A DNA stretch of 64,000 bases from Bigelowiella natans CCMP2755. Taxonomy: Eukaryota > Cercozoa > Chlorarachniophyceae. A program made the position numbers and the translations under genes. Of this stretch, positions 48,855 through 63,213 are shown in pieces; positions within the stretch are counted from its first letter, which is position 1; every line of letters starts with the position of its first letter. The notes beneath the pieces are model-generated. The model saw only the letters and a list, made by a program, of their open reading frames with translations, had not been told where the DNA came from and did no database searches. The stretch spans positions 167,001 to 231,000 of the forward strand of contig ADNK01000489.1 in assembly GCA_000320545.1 (NCBI GenBank), read 5' to 3'.

Positions 48855-49853
48855 ATGCCTAGTTCAAATCCTGCTGCGCGCAGTTTGGAAGCCAGAGATG
48901 CTCTTGAAGACGGCATGTCTGGGGAACAGGATATGGCGATTGAAGACATAGAAAAGGAAATGAATAAGTTCCATCGTGACAATAATCACGACCACAATGG
49001 GATGCTCTCCAATGGAGAAACCAATAAGAACGAACAAACTTCTAAAGCGGAGGAGGTTTCCATGCGCGCCAAAAAGCCGGTAGGTGGCGGGTTGACGCAA
49101 GGAGGATTCAGAGACGAGACTAGAATCGAAAGCTCATGTTGCGCATCACTGATGTTGTTTTGCTGTTTAGAAATATGGAAGGGCAAAGGATGATAATCCA
49201 GACGTTATCACGATGGACGATTTTAACCAACAAGTCATCAAGGAGAAGAACTTGCCTCAGGTCCGTGTTGAACTTTCACCCGAGATGGGGTTAAAACTAT
49301 CAGTCAGAGCAAACGAAAGTGGTAATTCTTAGTTAATATGAATATTTAACCTCATGGTCCTTACTTAATCAATTCAGGACAAGTTTGACAAAGAGAAAGA
49401 CTGGGATGCTAAAATAGAAATATATTATCAACGGAAAGAGGTGTGTATATCCAAAGATGTGGTGTAGGAGGTCTCTAACACTAGAAAATTACTTTCGAAG
49501 TCACGAGATGCACACCGAAGGGCCGAGTTGAGAGAGAGAGCTTGGAAGAGACGGAAAGCTGCAATGAGATACGTTTTCACTGGCCAGGTAGTGTAGAGAT
49601 ATGCCCTCTTAAGGAAATTACCCGATCGAAGTGTGCAATTCTTTACAGTGGATGAACTTCAGCGCAAAGTGTAAAGACAACTGCAAGTGTTGTGGGAAGT
49701 AAGAACTAATCGTTTGAAAGAATGTAATGCTTACTAATGACTACCGGCATTCTTCTCAGGTCGACGACAACTATCATATGCATCATCATAGTCGTCGCGG
49801 TGGTTGTAGGGACACCCATAGTCATCACAGTTTTCACAGGTGGCTTAGCATGA
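48855..49853 (+). CDS. tail-anchored membrane protein, unidentified
   Basis: Six exons join in phase: 48855-49079, 49171-49260, 49378-49440, 49501-49587, 49649-49698 and 49760-49853, giving 202 residues. The N-terminal ~150 residues are highly charged and helical (MPSSNPAARSLEARDALEDG, later DKFDKEKDWDAKIEIYYQRK and RRAELRERAWKRRKAAMRY). A short Cys cluster (CKDNCKCCGK) leads into one hydrophobic helix, TIICIIIVVAVVVGTPIVI, and only a few residues follow before the TGA. This is the layout of a tail-anchored protein with a cytosolic domain, or of a SNARE-like protein, though no zero-layer Gln or Arg is obvious. The Cys cluster next to the membrane could be palmitoylated. The gene is head-to-head with the 48396 gene, 458 bp apart. 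Confidence 0.65.
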
Positions 49854-50509
49854 ACATTTGTGGAAAAGTTATAAGTGATACTATCATTACAAGTGCATCT
49901 TCACTGTTACTTGTCCATTTTTTGCGCACGCGCACATAACATGGCTTGCATTGTGCCTGCTGCTGGCGTGCGCTGTAACGCCGCAGCTTGTTCGATGACT
50001 TCATGCGTACGCTATATGTAAGTGTGTAGCTAGCGGAGCTTGCCACAATCGCATCTCTATTGCTCAGTAGTGATACGCTAGATACGGCTAGCGCATACGC
50101 AAGGTGATTATCAAGCATCACTGGTGTGCTTATTGCGCACAAATTGACAAGTCACATAGTGATGACAATACAAAGTCGATGCGGGACGAACGCCGGTCAC
50201 AGATTAGTGTCATGTGTAGTACAGGATGCCACATATGAAAGCACAGCTACATGAGGATGACCATTGAACAAATTTAATTTGATTGATTACATCCGTCTTA
50301 CATACGAAAGAGCGAGCAATCACGCACGCTACCACATATTTGGCACAGAAAAATGATTAGGGCGACTCTACTAAAAGGTTCGCGCAGGTGCAATGGACTA
50401 TTGCAATCATATTATGCTCAGTTTCTCGCATTGACACTTAATGTTTCTATTTGTGTATCGCGATCGGATCTATAAAGCTACTTCGCCCAGAGATAGCAGT
50501 ACGTATGTT
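49854..50509. repeat. intergenic block with TIR-like right end
   Basis: No gene. 50250-50302 repeats the 3456-3521 end sequence with only a few differences across about 45 bp. The rest is CATG/CTAG-rich spacer. Confidence 0.6.
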
Positions 50510-51741
50510 TCAAATTTTCAATGTCGGATTGTTCCAAGTAGATTCTCCAGTGGCAGAGTTCCACCAATATGGCCTACCTGTATCATCATCGAAATGCCGA
50601 GTCCAGGCAGCAGCTAGTTCGCCACCCCTGGCACTGGCAGGAGTTTGAGCTTGATTCGATGTGTGAGTAGCTCCAAGGTTAGCATTGGAGGAAGAGTTCC
50701 TGACAACAGTTGTGTCTCCCACAGTTATTCCACCAGGGGTCGATATTCCTGCAGGTGTATTTGGAACAGAAGAAGTGCCGGCAGCAGCTGCTTCTTTCTG
50801 CATACCTTTGATTTCAAATTGCTTGCTTCGAATCTTCATCTCGATACTGCTTTTTCGCGTCTAGAATGAAGCACAACATCACCATGGTTCAATGAGATAA
50901 CGCTAACGGGGCTTGAGGTCTGTACACTGCATCTGACTGGAAAATCACGCCTTCCATAGCCGTAAAAGAAACAAAAAGGTGGGCATAAGTAAGAGTACGA
51001 TATATACCTCCCATCCATCTCTATGTTGTCCAAAACAACGCCATGCGCCCCAGCTAATCAAACCCAGAACAACCACTCCAACAACCACTATGCCAATGAG
51101 CATTGGCAAATTGTTGTCATCACTGTCATTTTCTGATGCCGACGGTGAGTTGGGAATATTCGATGTTACAACTAAATTTACCCCCAGCTCTTGCGAAAGC
51201 TATTGTTTGTTATGAGAAACACAACAGAAAATAAGATTCAAATGTGTGTGCAGATATTTTGCGCATACGATAAACATACTTATAACATACGTGGATAAAT
51301 TGAATAACAAAGCGTCATCAAAATCATTTGCATATTGTATCTACAAAAGAACCTGCTCGGAACCAATAGATACAAGTTCTGCGGCAATTGTAGTAGGCGT
51401 TCTTCCATTACTCGGGGATGTAAAAATGACCGTTGCCACCACTGACCCCGCTCTATATCTGTTCAATTCGTCAGATTTGTGATTATGAGAATGTTTGCCA
51501 ATTGGACACGGTTGAATCTCTCTTGTACACACATGAGAAATTATGTGAAATATGTTCGCGTTTTCATGGTTGTGTATATGGACATCAAATGTGATTGCAC
51601 ATACGTTATCTCAATGGCAGTTGTCGGGACTCCAACAAGGCGGCCAATTACGGACTTTGTATTGTTCCGAAATTCTGCGTCCACCTACAAAAATAGACAT
51701 ACAAATATTGAACTCCCGATGTAAAGGTTTACTAGCAAATA

Positions 51742-51775
<34 letters not shown>

Positions 51776-53316
51776 CTATATATGCATTGTACATAGTTTC
51801 TCTCTCCTTAAACTATGTCGGAATGGGTGCAGTCCCTTGTAATGTTGTGTGATCTCACAAACTCCAATATGTCATAACTTAATGGCATTAGAAATATGAG
51901 GGAGTTATTGTATCCGACAGAGGCTAATGTCATCCCGCTTATCCTGAGGTATACTTCAGGCCGGGAAGTTGGACTTGTGGTAGGCGATAATTGGCTTGGG
52001 CATGTCGTTGGGTTGGCGCCCTCAACAGTAGGTTGCGTCGTAGAAGGACCGTATGTATATCCTTCAGCAGTTGGGTGTGCAGAGGTAGGAGTATAAGTGG
52101 GTCTTGTGGATGTGGGGTTGTACGTAGCACCTTCAACGCTGGGCTGCGTAGTCGAAGGGGTGCCAGTAGGAGGGGGAGGGGCAGCAAGTACCGGATTTTG
52201 CGTAGAGGGGACAGTGGTCGGGTGTGCCGTGGTAGGGGGCCCAACAACAGGAGATCCTGTGGGCCCAAACCCCGGAAGGTAATTAACATTATCGATGGGT
52301 TCTGTTGTGATGTAGTCGGTGTTCTCGATAATCTCCGTGGTGGCTTGAGCGGTTGTTAATCCGGGGCATTCTGCCTGGTCTGCAGAATAATGAGGGTTTG
52401 TACACTGGTCCATGATACTCTGGAGTTGGTATTGATCCCATCCAAAGAAGTAGTCTGCGTGAATGTATTGCGTGCCGTCGGAGAAAACGTGCTGTCCTCC
52501 AGGATAGTTGTTCAAACGATAGAATATTCTGATTCGTGGGATAGGGACCGGATGACTTGCAGGGCATGTACCCATCCCATTTTCTGGAATTTCATTGTTC
52601 GTAGGATATGCCACGTGGCTGCGGTGATCTGGGCTATCAAGGTTCACGCCGTCCCAACACTCAGGCATGATGAGTGTGATCTCCAGTTCGCTACAAACTT
52701 GTGTCGGGAGCAGTCCAGTACCACAGCCTGCACCCATAATTTCTTGTTTCGTCGGGTATATTGCAGGATCTCCCCCCGCGATCATCTACAAAATTATTAA
52801 AATTAAAGAGAAGGCGATGCTAAATGTACCTAAAAACATCTGTATTCTTTCCCTCTCGCATTCCCCCATTTCTCATCAAACACACGTTTTTCTAGTTTCT
52901 TATGTTCCGAAATGAAATACCCTGAAACCATTGGGAAACGATCTCGTGACCCCGGTCTCCCAGTTATAGTATGCGGTATGAGTAAAGTCCCGATGTAGAA
53001 TATACTGCCCATTTACAACCCTGTAGACTGAGGGCGCCCAATATAAACTTTTGTTCTCGACCCACTCACAAGATGTTCGCGTGGCATTTCGCAAATCTGC
53101 CCAAGTTGTGCTCGGTGCTACTTGATTGGAGCCAAAAAATGTGTGTACGTGCGGCCCAAGCCCGTTGGGGTTGACGATTGGATCTGTTCTGACAAACGCT
53201 GTGGTGGAGCAGTCATTCCGCATCGTGGTGGATTCGGATTCACTCATGAAAAGAAGCAATATCTGGAAAAAGAGTGCTGATGCCATACTAGGGAAGGGGA
53301 GAGGCAGTGCTTCCAT
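50510..53316 (-). CDS. type I membrane protein: DUF1996 ectodomain, TM helix, cytoplasmic WW domain
   Basis: Six exons join in phase: 52921-53316, 51814-52785, 51605-51684, 51353-51458, 51008-51199 and 50510-50860, giving 698 residues. A signal peptide (ALFFQILLLFMSES) is followed by a DUF1996 domain: FVRTDPIVNPNGLGPHVHTF, the intron-split FPNGFR|MIAGGDP, CWDGVNLDSPDHRSHVAYP and CPASHPVPIPRIRIFYRL. DUF1996 domains are secreted or extracellular and of unknown activity. A ~120-residue Thr/Pro/Ser repeat-rich stalk follows, then a small domain (RNNTKSVIGRL, RAGSVVATVIFTS) resembling SEA-type folds. The helix LPMLIGIVVVGVVVLGLISW is followed by a basic juxtamembrane part. A Thr/Ser-rich linker leads to a C-terminal WW domain (WTRHFDDDTGRPYWWNSATG, then STWNNP), which normally binds proline motifs. 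The architecture implies surface sensing with cytosolic docking; function is inferred. Confidence 0.85.
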
Positions 53317-54526
53317 TCTTGGATAGAAGGGATAGTCTATATCTACAAAGATTGAGATAAGTCAACGATCACCAGGCCAGGTTGGCTGCGTCGTTTGCAA
53401 ACGAATTCGGTGTTTAGACGTTACAAGATTCGTAGAATCGCTCAGACGCAGGGATGCAAAGCTAAGAAAAAAAGGCATTCGGTTGCATTTCTGCGACAAC
53501 TTCGTCAACGATTCTTCATGTGGATGGCATGGGAAAACTTGGGCTGCGTCAATGATTTCGCAGCATGTCGCAGCATGAAAATGCACAATGGTCAAATATG
53601 TTCATGTCATGCACACGCGTGCCATTATTGTCGATCTCCACGTTTCGAACAGTAACGCTCTTTCTCTTAAATTAGATCTAATCACATGGGGATGATCGTT
53701 CCTCCTGCATCGCTCAGGACCGCTTCATCACTCAAACCATCTTGACCGAGATTGATCACCTCAAAACATTGCAAAATCAGTAGCCGGAGGTGTGTGGACA
53801 AAGATCATTTTCTTGCTTGGGAGAAGTCAAAGCTAGAAAGGCGTCATCCAGAAAAAATGCGTGAGCGAAGTCGCCAAGCATGTGCAGGAAGGTCGTTCTC
53901 GCAATCGCGACAGCGGGTGCATGATCATGTGCAGCATGCACATGCTAGCATGCGCGCGTGACAGTGATTGTTGTTGATGGTGAGCAATTGTCATGGCGGT
54001 GCGCATCGCATGGTCACGATCATGTCTAGCTAGCTATGTCACGTTGTAGCTAGCCACGTCATTGTTGCTGTTGCGAATGATCGAATCAAATTTTCCGGCC
54101 GGCCACCGCTAGCTCGCGCATGTTGCATGATGGACACAGTAATTCCATATGCACACTGCATGCACACAGCATCATTACGCGGTGTCTATCATTTGCTATT
54201 ATTAGCTAGAGGCCGCCCGAGCAAAGTTTTGATGATCGTCCGTCGATCATACATATGCATCATGTGCCATGCGAGATTTAGGCTGTGCGTTCGTAGTGAT
54301 TGCACTCCTCACAAATGTTTTGCGATGCTTAGGCAGTCATGCTGTGCGCGCGGCTGCATGCTGACATTCTACCCAGCGTATCATCCAATGTCACGCATAG
54401 CTCGCTCAGTAAAGACGTTTATTTTTCACGAATTTTGAGGATTCAGCATCGTAACGCTAAGCAAACGACAGTGTCCCCGCTATCTCAACATGAATTTAGA
54501 TCGAAATGGGTGTTGTTTGCTCATCA
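53317..54526. repeat. intergenic CATG/CTAG-rich region, no gene recognised
   Basis: A basic open frame near 53395-53655 has no recognisable domain. From about 53870 to 54440 the sequence has repeated CATGC, GCTAGCTAGC and GCGCGC palindromes as in the other intergenic blocks. Probably remnants of the same repeat family. Confidence 0.45.
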
Positions 54527-55039
54527 TCATCTCCGGTACCTGTCCAACAGCAACATCATAAGTTTCATGCAACAGCATTAAAATATAGCATTGCGTCGTT
54601 AATTGTTGATTGAGAGTAATTACCTAGACGATCCTGTCGAAGACAATGTTCTGTTCAATGGTGATTCCTATAGGAACAAATTTATAAATTACAAAACTAT
54701 GAATTGAGTCTTAAAACTCGTACAATTTGAGTCTTTACGATAGTACAGTATGGTTGATTTTACCTTGACTCTACTGGCGCCCTTTTTTATGCGCTTTGAT
54801 GGTGCCTAAGTGATGGCGTCATAAAGGTTGTGGTTAAGGCTTTCTGTACATAATTTTGAGATACAATCTGCGAAAGGGATGGTCAACAGACGGCTGTGGA
54901 TGGATATACAGTAGGCAATGAGTTGATTTTAGATGACGTCTCGAGGTACCTTTACACCCCGAAGATTTCTCTCTTGGTCCTAGACAGATATTAATAAAAT
55001 GATACCACCAGCATGAGCCATGATTAGGAGCATGGATCA

Positions 55040-55095
<56 letters not shown>

Positions 55096-57001
55096 AGGAG
55101 AGAGAGGGAGATAGAGAAAGCATGCGAGTGAAGAAACACACCTTGATGTTGAACTTAGTGCTTGAAGTGGTTGTGTGAGTGAAGATCCTGAACGGGAAAA
55201 TAACACAACTTTCAGCAAATGACCGGCTACTATATGGCGATAAACATTTCTCTTCGACGACTTCTATACCCTCCTCGCGTAGATCCTTTGGTGCTCGCCG
55301 CCCTGTAATAAATCAGATTCAGATTGGGCCAAAGAAGAAGAAGAGTCACATCGCGAAATGCTTGGCTCACAAAGCCTTTTTTGTTCCCGAGATACTACCT
55401 TTTGCTGCTACTCTTCTTTACAGTCACAGACATTGCACTATTGTTATAGAAATTAATAAGGCGGGGAACATAAGCGTCTGGATCCGACGCAACCAAAAGA
55501 ATTGGTGGTGGCTCATGGGTTGGAAAGGCATCTATATGGATTCTGACTCACAGTGGATGATTTGAGCTGCTGTTACGCTTGGACTGCCCACGCTTATGTC
55601 GAGAATTCTTTGAAATTAGCTTCTTGGGCTTCGAATCCGTCCAGCCGCCGTGAAGCACAAGTCTGTTCCCAATTGATATCATCGCCATTGTCATCGTACG
55701 TCGTGGTCGTAGCGACCAATAGAGAAGGAAAAAAATGCGCATTTCGGAATTAGTTATCCTTTTATTCACATAGGAACACCAATCAACCTTTGCTCCTCTG
55801 GTAAAGTGCCCGTTAATCTCTTCTGCTCGTATTCAGCTTCACGTCTTTGAAGAGATACAATGATAACAACAATAAAGAGGAGATTAGGTTGGAATCAATA
55901 CTCGCACTTGGTACAAACAGACATTTGCTACTTGAAATTCCTAGATACTTACATTAGCATGTTCTCGTGGGCCTTGGAGTGCTTGCCGCATCGCTAAGAA
56001 AAGACGAGAAAGAATAAAACCAGACATACCCAACTCCGAAATACTCTTTTAAGTTTCAAATATGTGTGCATCATCATCATCAGCAGCAGCAACAACAACA
56101 TCATCTATATCATATCTAGTATCGAATCCCGAGACAATGCACACACCTGTAGGATTCGTACAATCTTCAAGAGTTGGGCGTCTGCTTCCTTCTCACTCTT
56201 TGATATTGCGGCTTGACTCGAACCTGGCAATTGCATAGCATGTATATAGTTAGCTTACACTTCTTGCCCCCGCACTTGCTACTCCCTATTCACTTCTTCG
56301 CCATAAGAAAGAAAATATGCTATCTTCAACATATGCCTAGTGCGGTCTTCAATGTAAAGCAGCGGCTACGCAATGACCTTCTGGTAATTCAGGCTTCAAT
56401 TTATTAAATCGCAAGTCGACTGTGAGCTTCCGAGGCCCTATGAATACAAGGGAATTTGAATACACTATCAAAACTATCAAAACGTCGGCGAAATCGATCG
56501 CACTTGCTCCCTGCAATGTAAACCGACGTCAAGATAGCTTTTGCACATGCAGCTGACGAACACAGCATCACTATTACCTCTAATGTACACTTGAATGACT
56601 GGTATCAAGAGCCCCTTTTCTGTCTCAAAACTAGACCTCAGCACGTGGCCCTGGTCAAAATAAAGTGCACATCTCAGCGAGACAGGGAGGAAAACAAGAT
56701 GCAGCACAAAAATTGATCTCTGTCATTCCTCCTCTAAGGATTCTTATATTCCGTGGTCCTCATCTTTTCTCTTCTGCTCTTTTTGGTTAGTTTAACTCTA
56801 CATGTTCGTTTTACTAGCAGTGGTGGTGGTAGTTGTAGTTGTAGTTGTGGTAGTAGCAGTAGTAGTAGTAGTCGTACCGATGAATCAGCAAACTCGGACA
56901 ACATAATCGCAAAGGTCTCTATCCCCTGGGTAATTATAATAACAGTGGGAAAGTCATATCAGACTATGGATCCATCTGCTCGCCGCTCAGAGTATACGGA
57001 T

Positions 57002-57090
<89 letters not shown>

Positions 57091-57419
57091 AGAAACCTTA
57101 AGAGTAATGTGGTTGTACTGAACGTCCAAATACGTAACATTGCTCTTGTTAGACAGGCACGAAACCCCGAGAGCTACAAAACCTTTATCACCTGTTCATT
57201 TGTGGTGGATTTATTTATGCGAGCTGTTTTATGATTCACCAGTTCTCATGTTGTTGAAGTGGTGATATTGTTGAAAGCTATCGTCGCTAGCAACTACCAA
57301 TTCGATTGCCCCTAACAGTGACCTCCGTAACCGCTTGGTTGTCGTGCAATGCGTTCGCAATGAGAACCGCCTAGTAGTCACACACACACACATAACCGGT
57401 ATATAAATCTTTACGGGCA

Positions 57420-57460
<41 letters not shown>

Positions 57461-59984
57461 TGCAGTATTTTACGATAAGCGTGAGTGGATATAGCTGCTG
57501 TAGGGACCTCAGCGTCTTCGATTCCATTCTCGGAGAGCTGGAGATTCGCAATACCTGATTAATGCATGCAATGCAACCTTGACAGTTTGTTTGGGCGACA
57601 GCAGAGGACGTTTGGTCAACGAGCTCTCTCCAAACGACAGCCAGAGCGGAAGTGTGGACACCACCCCTCTGATTTTCGCTTGCGAGAGAAGATTGATACG
57701 CGGTAAAAGCATGGCGATAAGATAACGGGTCATGTCCCATGGCCAGTAACAATCTTTGTTTGAGGCTTCAAATGAATATTGCAAACGGATGATTAGGGAG
57801 TGTACCGGGTAAATCCTTCGCCATCACAGAAGGCGGAATGGACGTCGATGACGAGTCACCTCTGCCGCCGACCTCGTCCTCTCCTTGCGTCAGGAAAGCA
57901 CCAGCTGCATCTTCCTCGCCATCCTTCTTGCTCTGCTCCGCCTTCACAGCTTCCTCTCCACCCCTTGCCTTGATATCGGCCTCCCTGTCTACGAGCCGTG
58001 CAGTCATATGCGAAATTCCTGGAGGGAAGAGACGGTGACACGGTGTGCGGGGTTAGCAATAGCGCACAAAGGAAGTGGAGGCAGATAGAGAAAATAGCGT
58101 CACTACTTCTTTTACTATTACTACTACTCTGCTATTTTTGATCGTCCCCCCCCCCTCCCCCAGGCACATATCTGGTTCGGCTCTAGTTGGTTTTCAACTA
58201 CTATCTATCGACGCAATGCCTCCATTATTGATGATACCTGCAAGTACATTCGCGAATCTCATGACAGTCTTCGTCTTGCTCTCTTCTGTGGAATTGAGCT
58301 TTTCTAGTAGCGTCTTGTTCTTCGACGTGACCTGACAAGGAAAAACAGGATTCAGCTTAGTGCTGCTGCACTCCGTGCTTCCCTCGCTCAATATTTCACT
58401 GTGGATGGCGCGTGTGAGATGTAGTAGTTTTAGTGGTGTCCTAGTACAATTTCTAATTTCTTGTTCACTCCACCAAACTCCTCTTGCATTGCCTTAGCCT
58501 GGGGGGGGGGGGGGGGGGATTGGTTACATAAAAAGGAAGAGGACCGTTATTGTAGGCAATGAGAAACAGTGGCAGAACTGCGCGGTATGCGAGCGCATAC
58601 ATGTTCGACCGAAAATAACGTGGGAAACCGAGCAAGAAAGCCGTCACAGCACAGAGGATACATTACCCTTTTCTCCTTGGAGTTGACTCTTCTATAGACC
58701 TTGCGAAGACCTTGCACTAGCTCCTTTGGATCGGAAATCCATTTCACCACCGTCGCTTCATCGACCTGTAATTTTGTAGGCGACAATGGGTTGGCGAGGG
58801 AGGGAAGTACAAGGAACAAATACGACACGAAGACCACACACACACACACACACACACACGCGCGCGCGCGCAATGTACCCATATATATATATATTTACAC
58901 ATATACACAGAAATAGAGAGAGGAGGGGGGAAGGGGGGGGGAGGGGGAGAATGCATCTTTGCGCTAACGCGTACCTGCAATGCCTTCATCATGCTCTTAA
59001 GCTCCTTGCCATTTCCTAAGATAATAGTTTCGCAGCAGAATGCATCAATGTTTAATGGAATACACATGAACGTAAAGAATAACAACCACATGCATCCACA
59101 CACACACGCAAAAGTAGAACGATGGAAAATTATAGAAGAAGAAGCACAGATTCGAAACACCTTCTTTCTGTAGGCTCCTGAAAAGCGTACGCACACGCAC
59201 CGTCGTCGACCGTGTTGACCTAGCGTATCGTGGATATTAGGAATATGCAACAATTGCAGTTCCCTCCTTCCTTTCTCCCATTTGAGTCTCCCCCTTTCAT
59301 CTCGTATACTATCTTCTTCTTCTCCTTCTTCTTCTTGTTAGTTGACGGAGGTGTGGTTTGTTATCACCCTGAGGTCGATCGTCGCTTGGCAGAGCGTGAG
59401 CTAGACTTCACACGCTTCGACGCTAAGGATAGACCGCGGCCTGAGTCGTCATTGATTAGTGAAGTGAATGAACATTATATGCATCGCCATTGAACAAATC
59501 CCCCTTTAATAGTACCACGTACTTCTTCAATTTGAAAGCTACAATTGCATAGTCATGAGTTGCACTATTCATAAAATGTCTTTCAAATCAGTTGACGGCC
59601 TCTTTTTGATTCTCCCTGCTTGCACACCTCTAGGCTGGCGTCCACGACGATTGTCTGCGCTCTGTGTCCTACCTCCTTTTTTCTCAGATCTCTTCGTCGT
59701 CTGCAAAAAAATACGGTGTGTAGTATTCAGAGAGGTTAGTAACAACCCACTGCCAGAGTAAACCGACACGGGGAGGGGGGAGGGGGGAGGGGGGAGGAGG
59801 GGGGGTGATGCTGATGACAACCACCTTTGCAACAATGGACACTGCATCCGACGTATTGCGGAATTTCTTTATCTCCGTCCTCTGCATCAAGTCGTGATTC
59901 TTGCCATACACTTCTACCTTGTCCCCTGTAATAATGTGATGATAATGGTGAAATCATATTCATCATAAAAGTTCGGGAGGATGC

Positions 59985-60021
<37 letters not shown>

Positions 60022-60237
60022 GTGCTACTCTGAACAGAAATAATTAGATACAAAAGACCCATGCACGTTGCTCGCACCTTTTATTTTCTCTGTGACTTCT
60101 TCCAGTTCCCGCATCGCGGAAAGCATATGAGGGGGTAGGTCCTAGGGAAGAAGTAGGAAAAAGTTGGTGAAGAAAGAAAGCATGAATGAGCAGAGGCGGA
60201 GGAGTAGGCGGAACAGGGAAGGGAGCACAATCGCACT

Positions 60238-60273
<36 letters not shown>

Positions 60274-60450
60274 CGTTCTTCTTTCTCTTAACACAGCTGG
60301 AAAGTGTGCTTAAGATGAGAAGGAAACAGTGGATGCATCTCGCCTGCCTACCTCTGCGTTTACAGACTCTACCAGCTTCTTGAGTTTCAGGATGTGCTTG
60401 TCCTATGAGTGTTGTGTGTGTTTGTGTGTGTGCGTGTTTGTGTGTGTATG

Positions 60451-60494
<44 letters not shown>

Positions 60495-61190
60495 GGTACA
60501 TTACAACCTGTGCATGGTAGGATTCTATTAAGTTATCTCTCTGTTCGACGTCGGCCTCAAGCTTCCGCTGGTCCGCCGCAACAGCCTTGAGCCGGTTGTC
60601 AATCTGAAACACCAATGGGAGCAATAGCAACGTGATGATAGCGATGGTGATTGATGATGATGATGATGATGATTGATTGATTATGATGATTGATCATGAT
60701 GATAGTGTGACGAGACGACAAATAGCAGGCTGCCGGGTAAGCATCATACCTGATGTCTGTTCATCTCATGGTTCATGAGAGTCGTCTGCAGCTTCTGGAT
60801 GCTCGCCAGTTGTGCTAAAATGGTGTTAGTTAGTGGTGGGTGTCGGTCGTCATCAAGGTGAGTCGAAGCTGTAGAGCTACTATCACCGTTTTGCTGCTGC
60901 TGTGCATGCATGTGGTAACGCCACCACTACTTCCTAACTTCTACCAGCACTTCCCTGCCTATTACCTGCATTCTTGTGCTGTTCCACTCGCAGCTTGTTC
61001 AGTGTCGAATCATGCAAGCCCCGCAACTTATGCAGTTGCTTATCCTACGAGAAGAATGAAGGGGCGGGAGCACAAGCGCATTATTATTCCACACCCAAAG
61101 AAATGTTGCTAGAACAGATAAGTATCTGCTCTCGTGATAAGCACAGATATGCATAAGACACAAAACGCATGCATAGATTTGCAGAGAGGA

Positions 61191-61224
<34 letters not shown>

Positions 61225-63168
61225 TAACACCCACCTTCCCTGTGACTTGAGAGGAGAGCTTGGTTCGTATCTTCTCGGATGACATGAACTTGGCCTTGTG
61301 CTCCATCGCCAGATCCCTGTGCAAGATGATGAGAGGTTAAGTGAAGATCGGAGTTGGAGAAAGACTAAGGATTCTCCGTTGGAAATTAGAAGTACTTATA
61401 TTTATCCATTCGAGCGTTGGCGGACTTTAAAGATGCGTGGAGCTGCTTATTTGCCTGTAAAAGGGCGAGAGGAGGGATAGGAGTAATTCAACAACTGCAC
61501 TATATCGGGCGATGAGTATTAAGTCCGTAGAAGGACGCAAACTACCCACCTTGGCAGTATTCCTTAGGTTTTCGCCAAGAGCTTCCGCTTTAACCTTCAG
61601 AAGCTCGATCTTGTGTTCCGAGTTCTTTTGTTTGGTTATCGCCTAGTAGTGCACGGGAAGGAAGAATAATTGCGCGCAGAGAGTCAATCTTCAAAGAAGA
61701 TGAAGGTCGAACACATGATGTACTTGCTCATGCTGTCTGCGTAAAAGAACTTCATTGTCACCTGCTTTTTCCAGTCATCTAGCTTCTGCAGCTGATTCAA
61801 GAGCTGGAACACCTTTTCTGCCATAATTCGTAACTGTTCAGCAGACTTCTTGAGCTCTTTCTCACCTGTCGAGGGTTACAGAATCTATGTGAGCCTGCTG
61901 CACAACGTCAAGAGGCTATTCGGTCATTTCTCTTTAAAGACATTTTTTTGAAAGTTGACCATACCACCAATACTACACTTCTAGATACCTTCCGCTAGTT
62001 GCTTCTTGAGCACTTCCCTGTCTGAATGGAGTCCTTTTATCTCGTCATCCATCTTCCCCATCTGGTCTTGCGCACGCTGATACTCAACCTAATTGGCGTG
62101 GGGTGTAACAGCACATCTCCATCAGGTTGATCTACATGATTGAACGGCAATCATCATCGGCTTTTCGTCCTCATTGACAAATATTTGTCCCGCACACAGA
62201 TATCCTACTCGTAAGTGTGTTAGATAAAGACCATGATGTTGCGTAATTCAGACTCCTGTTCCTGTAGGAGCCCCTTCAGCTGCTCATTCTCTTTGTTTAC
62301 CACCATAAGGTCTGCTGCCATACCTTGGGCAATTGTTGCTCCATCAGACACCTATGTAGTCGTGCACGTGGTGAGGAAGAACTCGACATGGCAGATAACG
62401 CCTTGTGGTCAGTATTATTTTGCCGTGTCGTAGTCGAAAATCAGAGAAACAAATCAAAAGAATAAAGGTCGGTGAGGAGAATGACAATATGTAACCTGCT
62501 CTTTTTCGCGTTGAAGGCGTTTTAGAGTGTGGAGATGTTTCTCCTTCCATTGCTGCTTCTCACGATCTAACGACAAATGGAGTAGGCAAATATCAGAAGA
62601 AAAGCATCATGCTGATTCACCAATGCTTTCCCCCCTTTCTCCCTCACATCGTGTGTGTGTGTGTGTGTGTGTGTGCGTGTCCATGTGAGATTTTTGTTGC
62701 TTTCACAAAAATTTCTTAAAAAAACAATCTCCCTTGGAACATGATTCGATGTTTTACTATCATCACCACCACCACCACCATCAACATTACCAAAAGCCTC
62801 CATCTCTGTCTTCAACTTAACTCCCAACTCATCGTACCTGTACGACGAAGGTGTGTTTGCATTTGTGTATGTGCGTGAAACGCATTAGCACCCCCACCAC
62901 ATTATTTATATCACATCAATCATGCTAACATTTATATCCTTACCGTGCCTCGATTATCTGTTTTTCCTCCGCCATTCTTTTCAACTCCTGAGAGCATAGA
63001 CACGATGATGACAGGGGTAGAAAAAGTGAATGCACAAACAGGTGCTAATTCTTTTCTGTAACATCGTTCTTCACAACAGGTCACCACCTTTTGCATTTTG
63101 TGCAGTTCCCGCGCCAACTCGTTCCTTATGTTCTTCTCCTCCGACTGTGTACGTGTACGTGTACGTGT

Positions 63169-63213
<45 letters not shown>

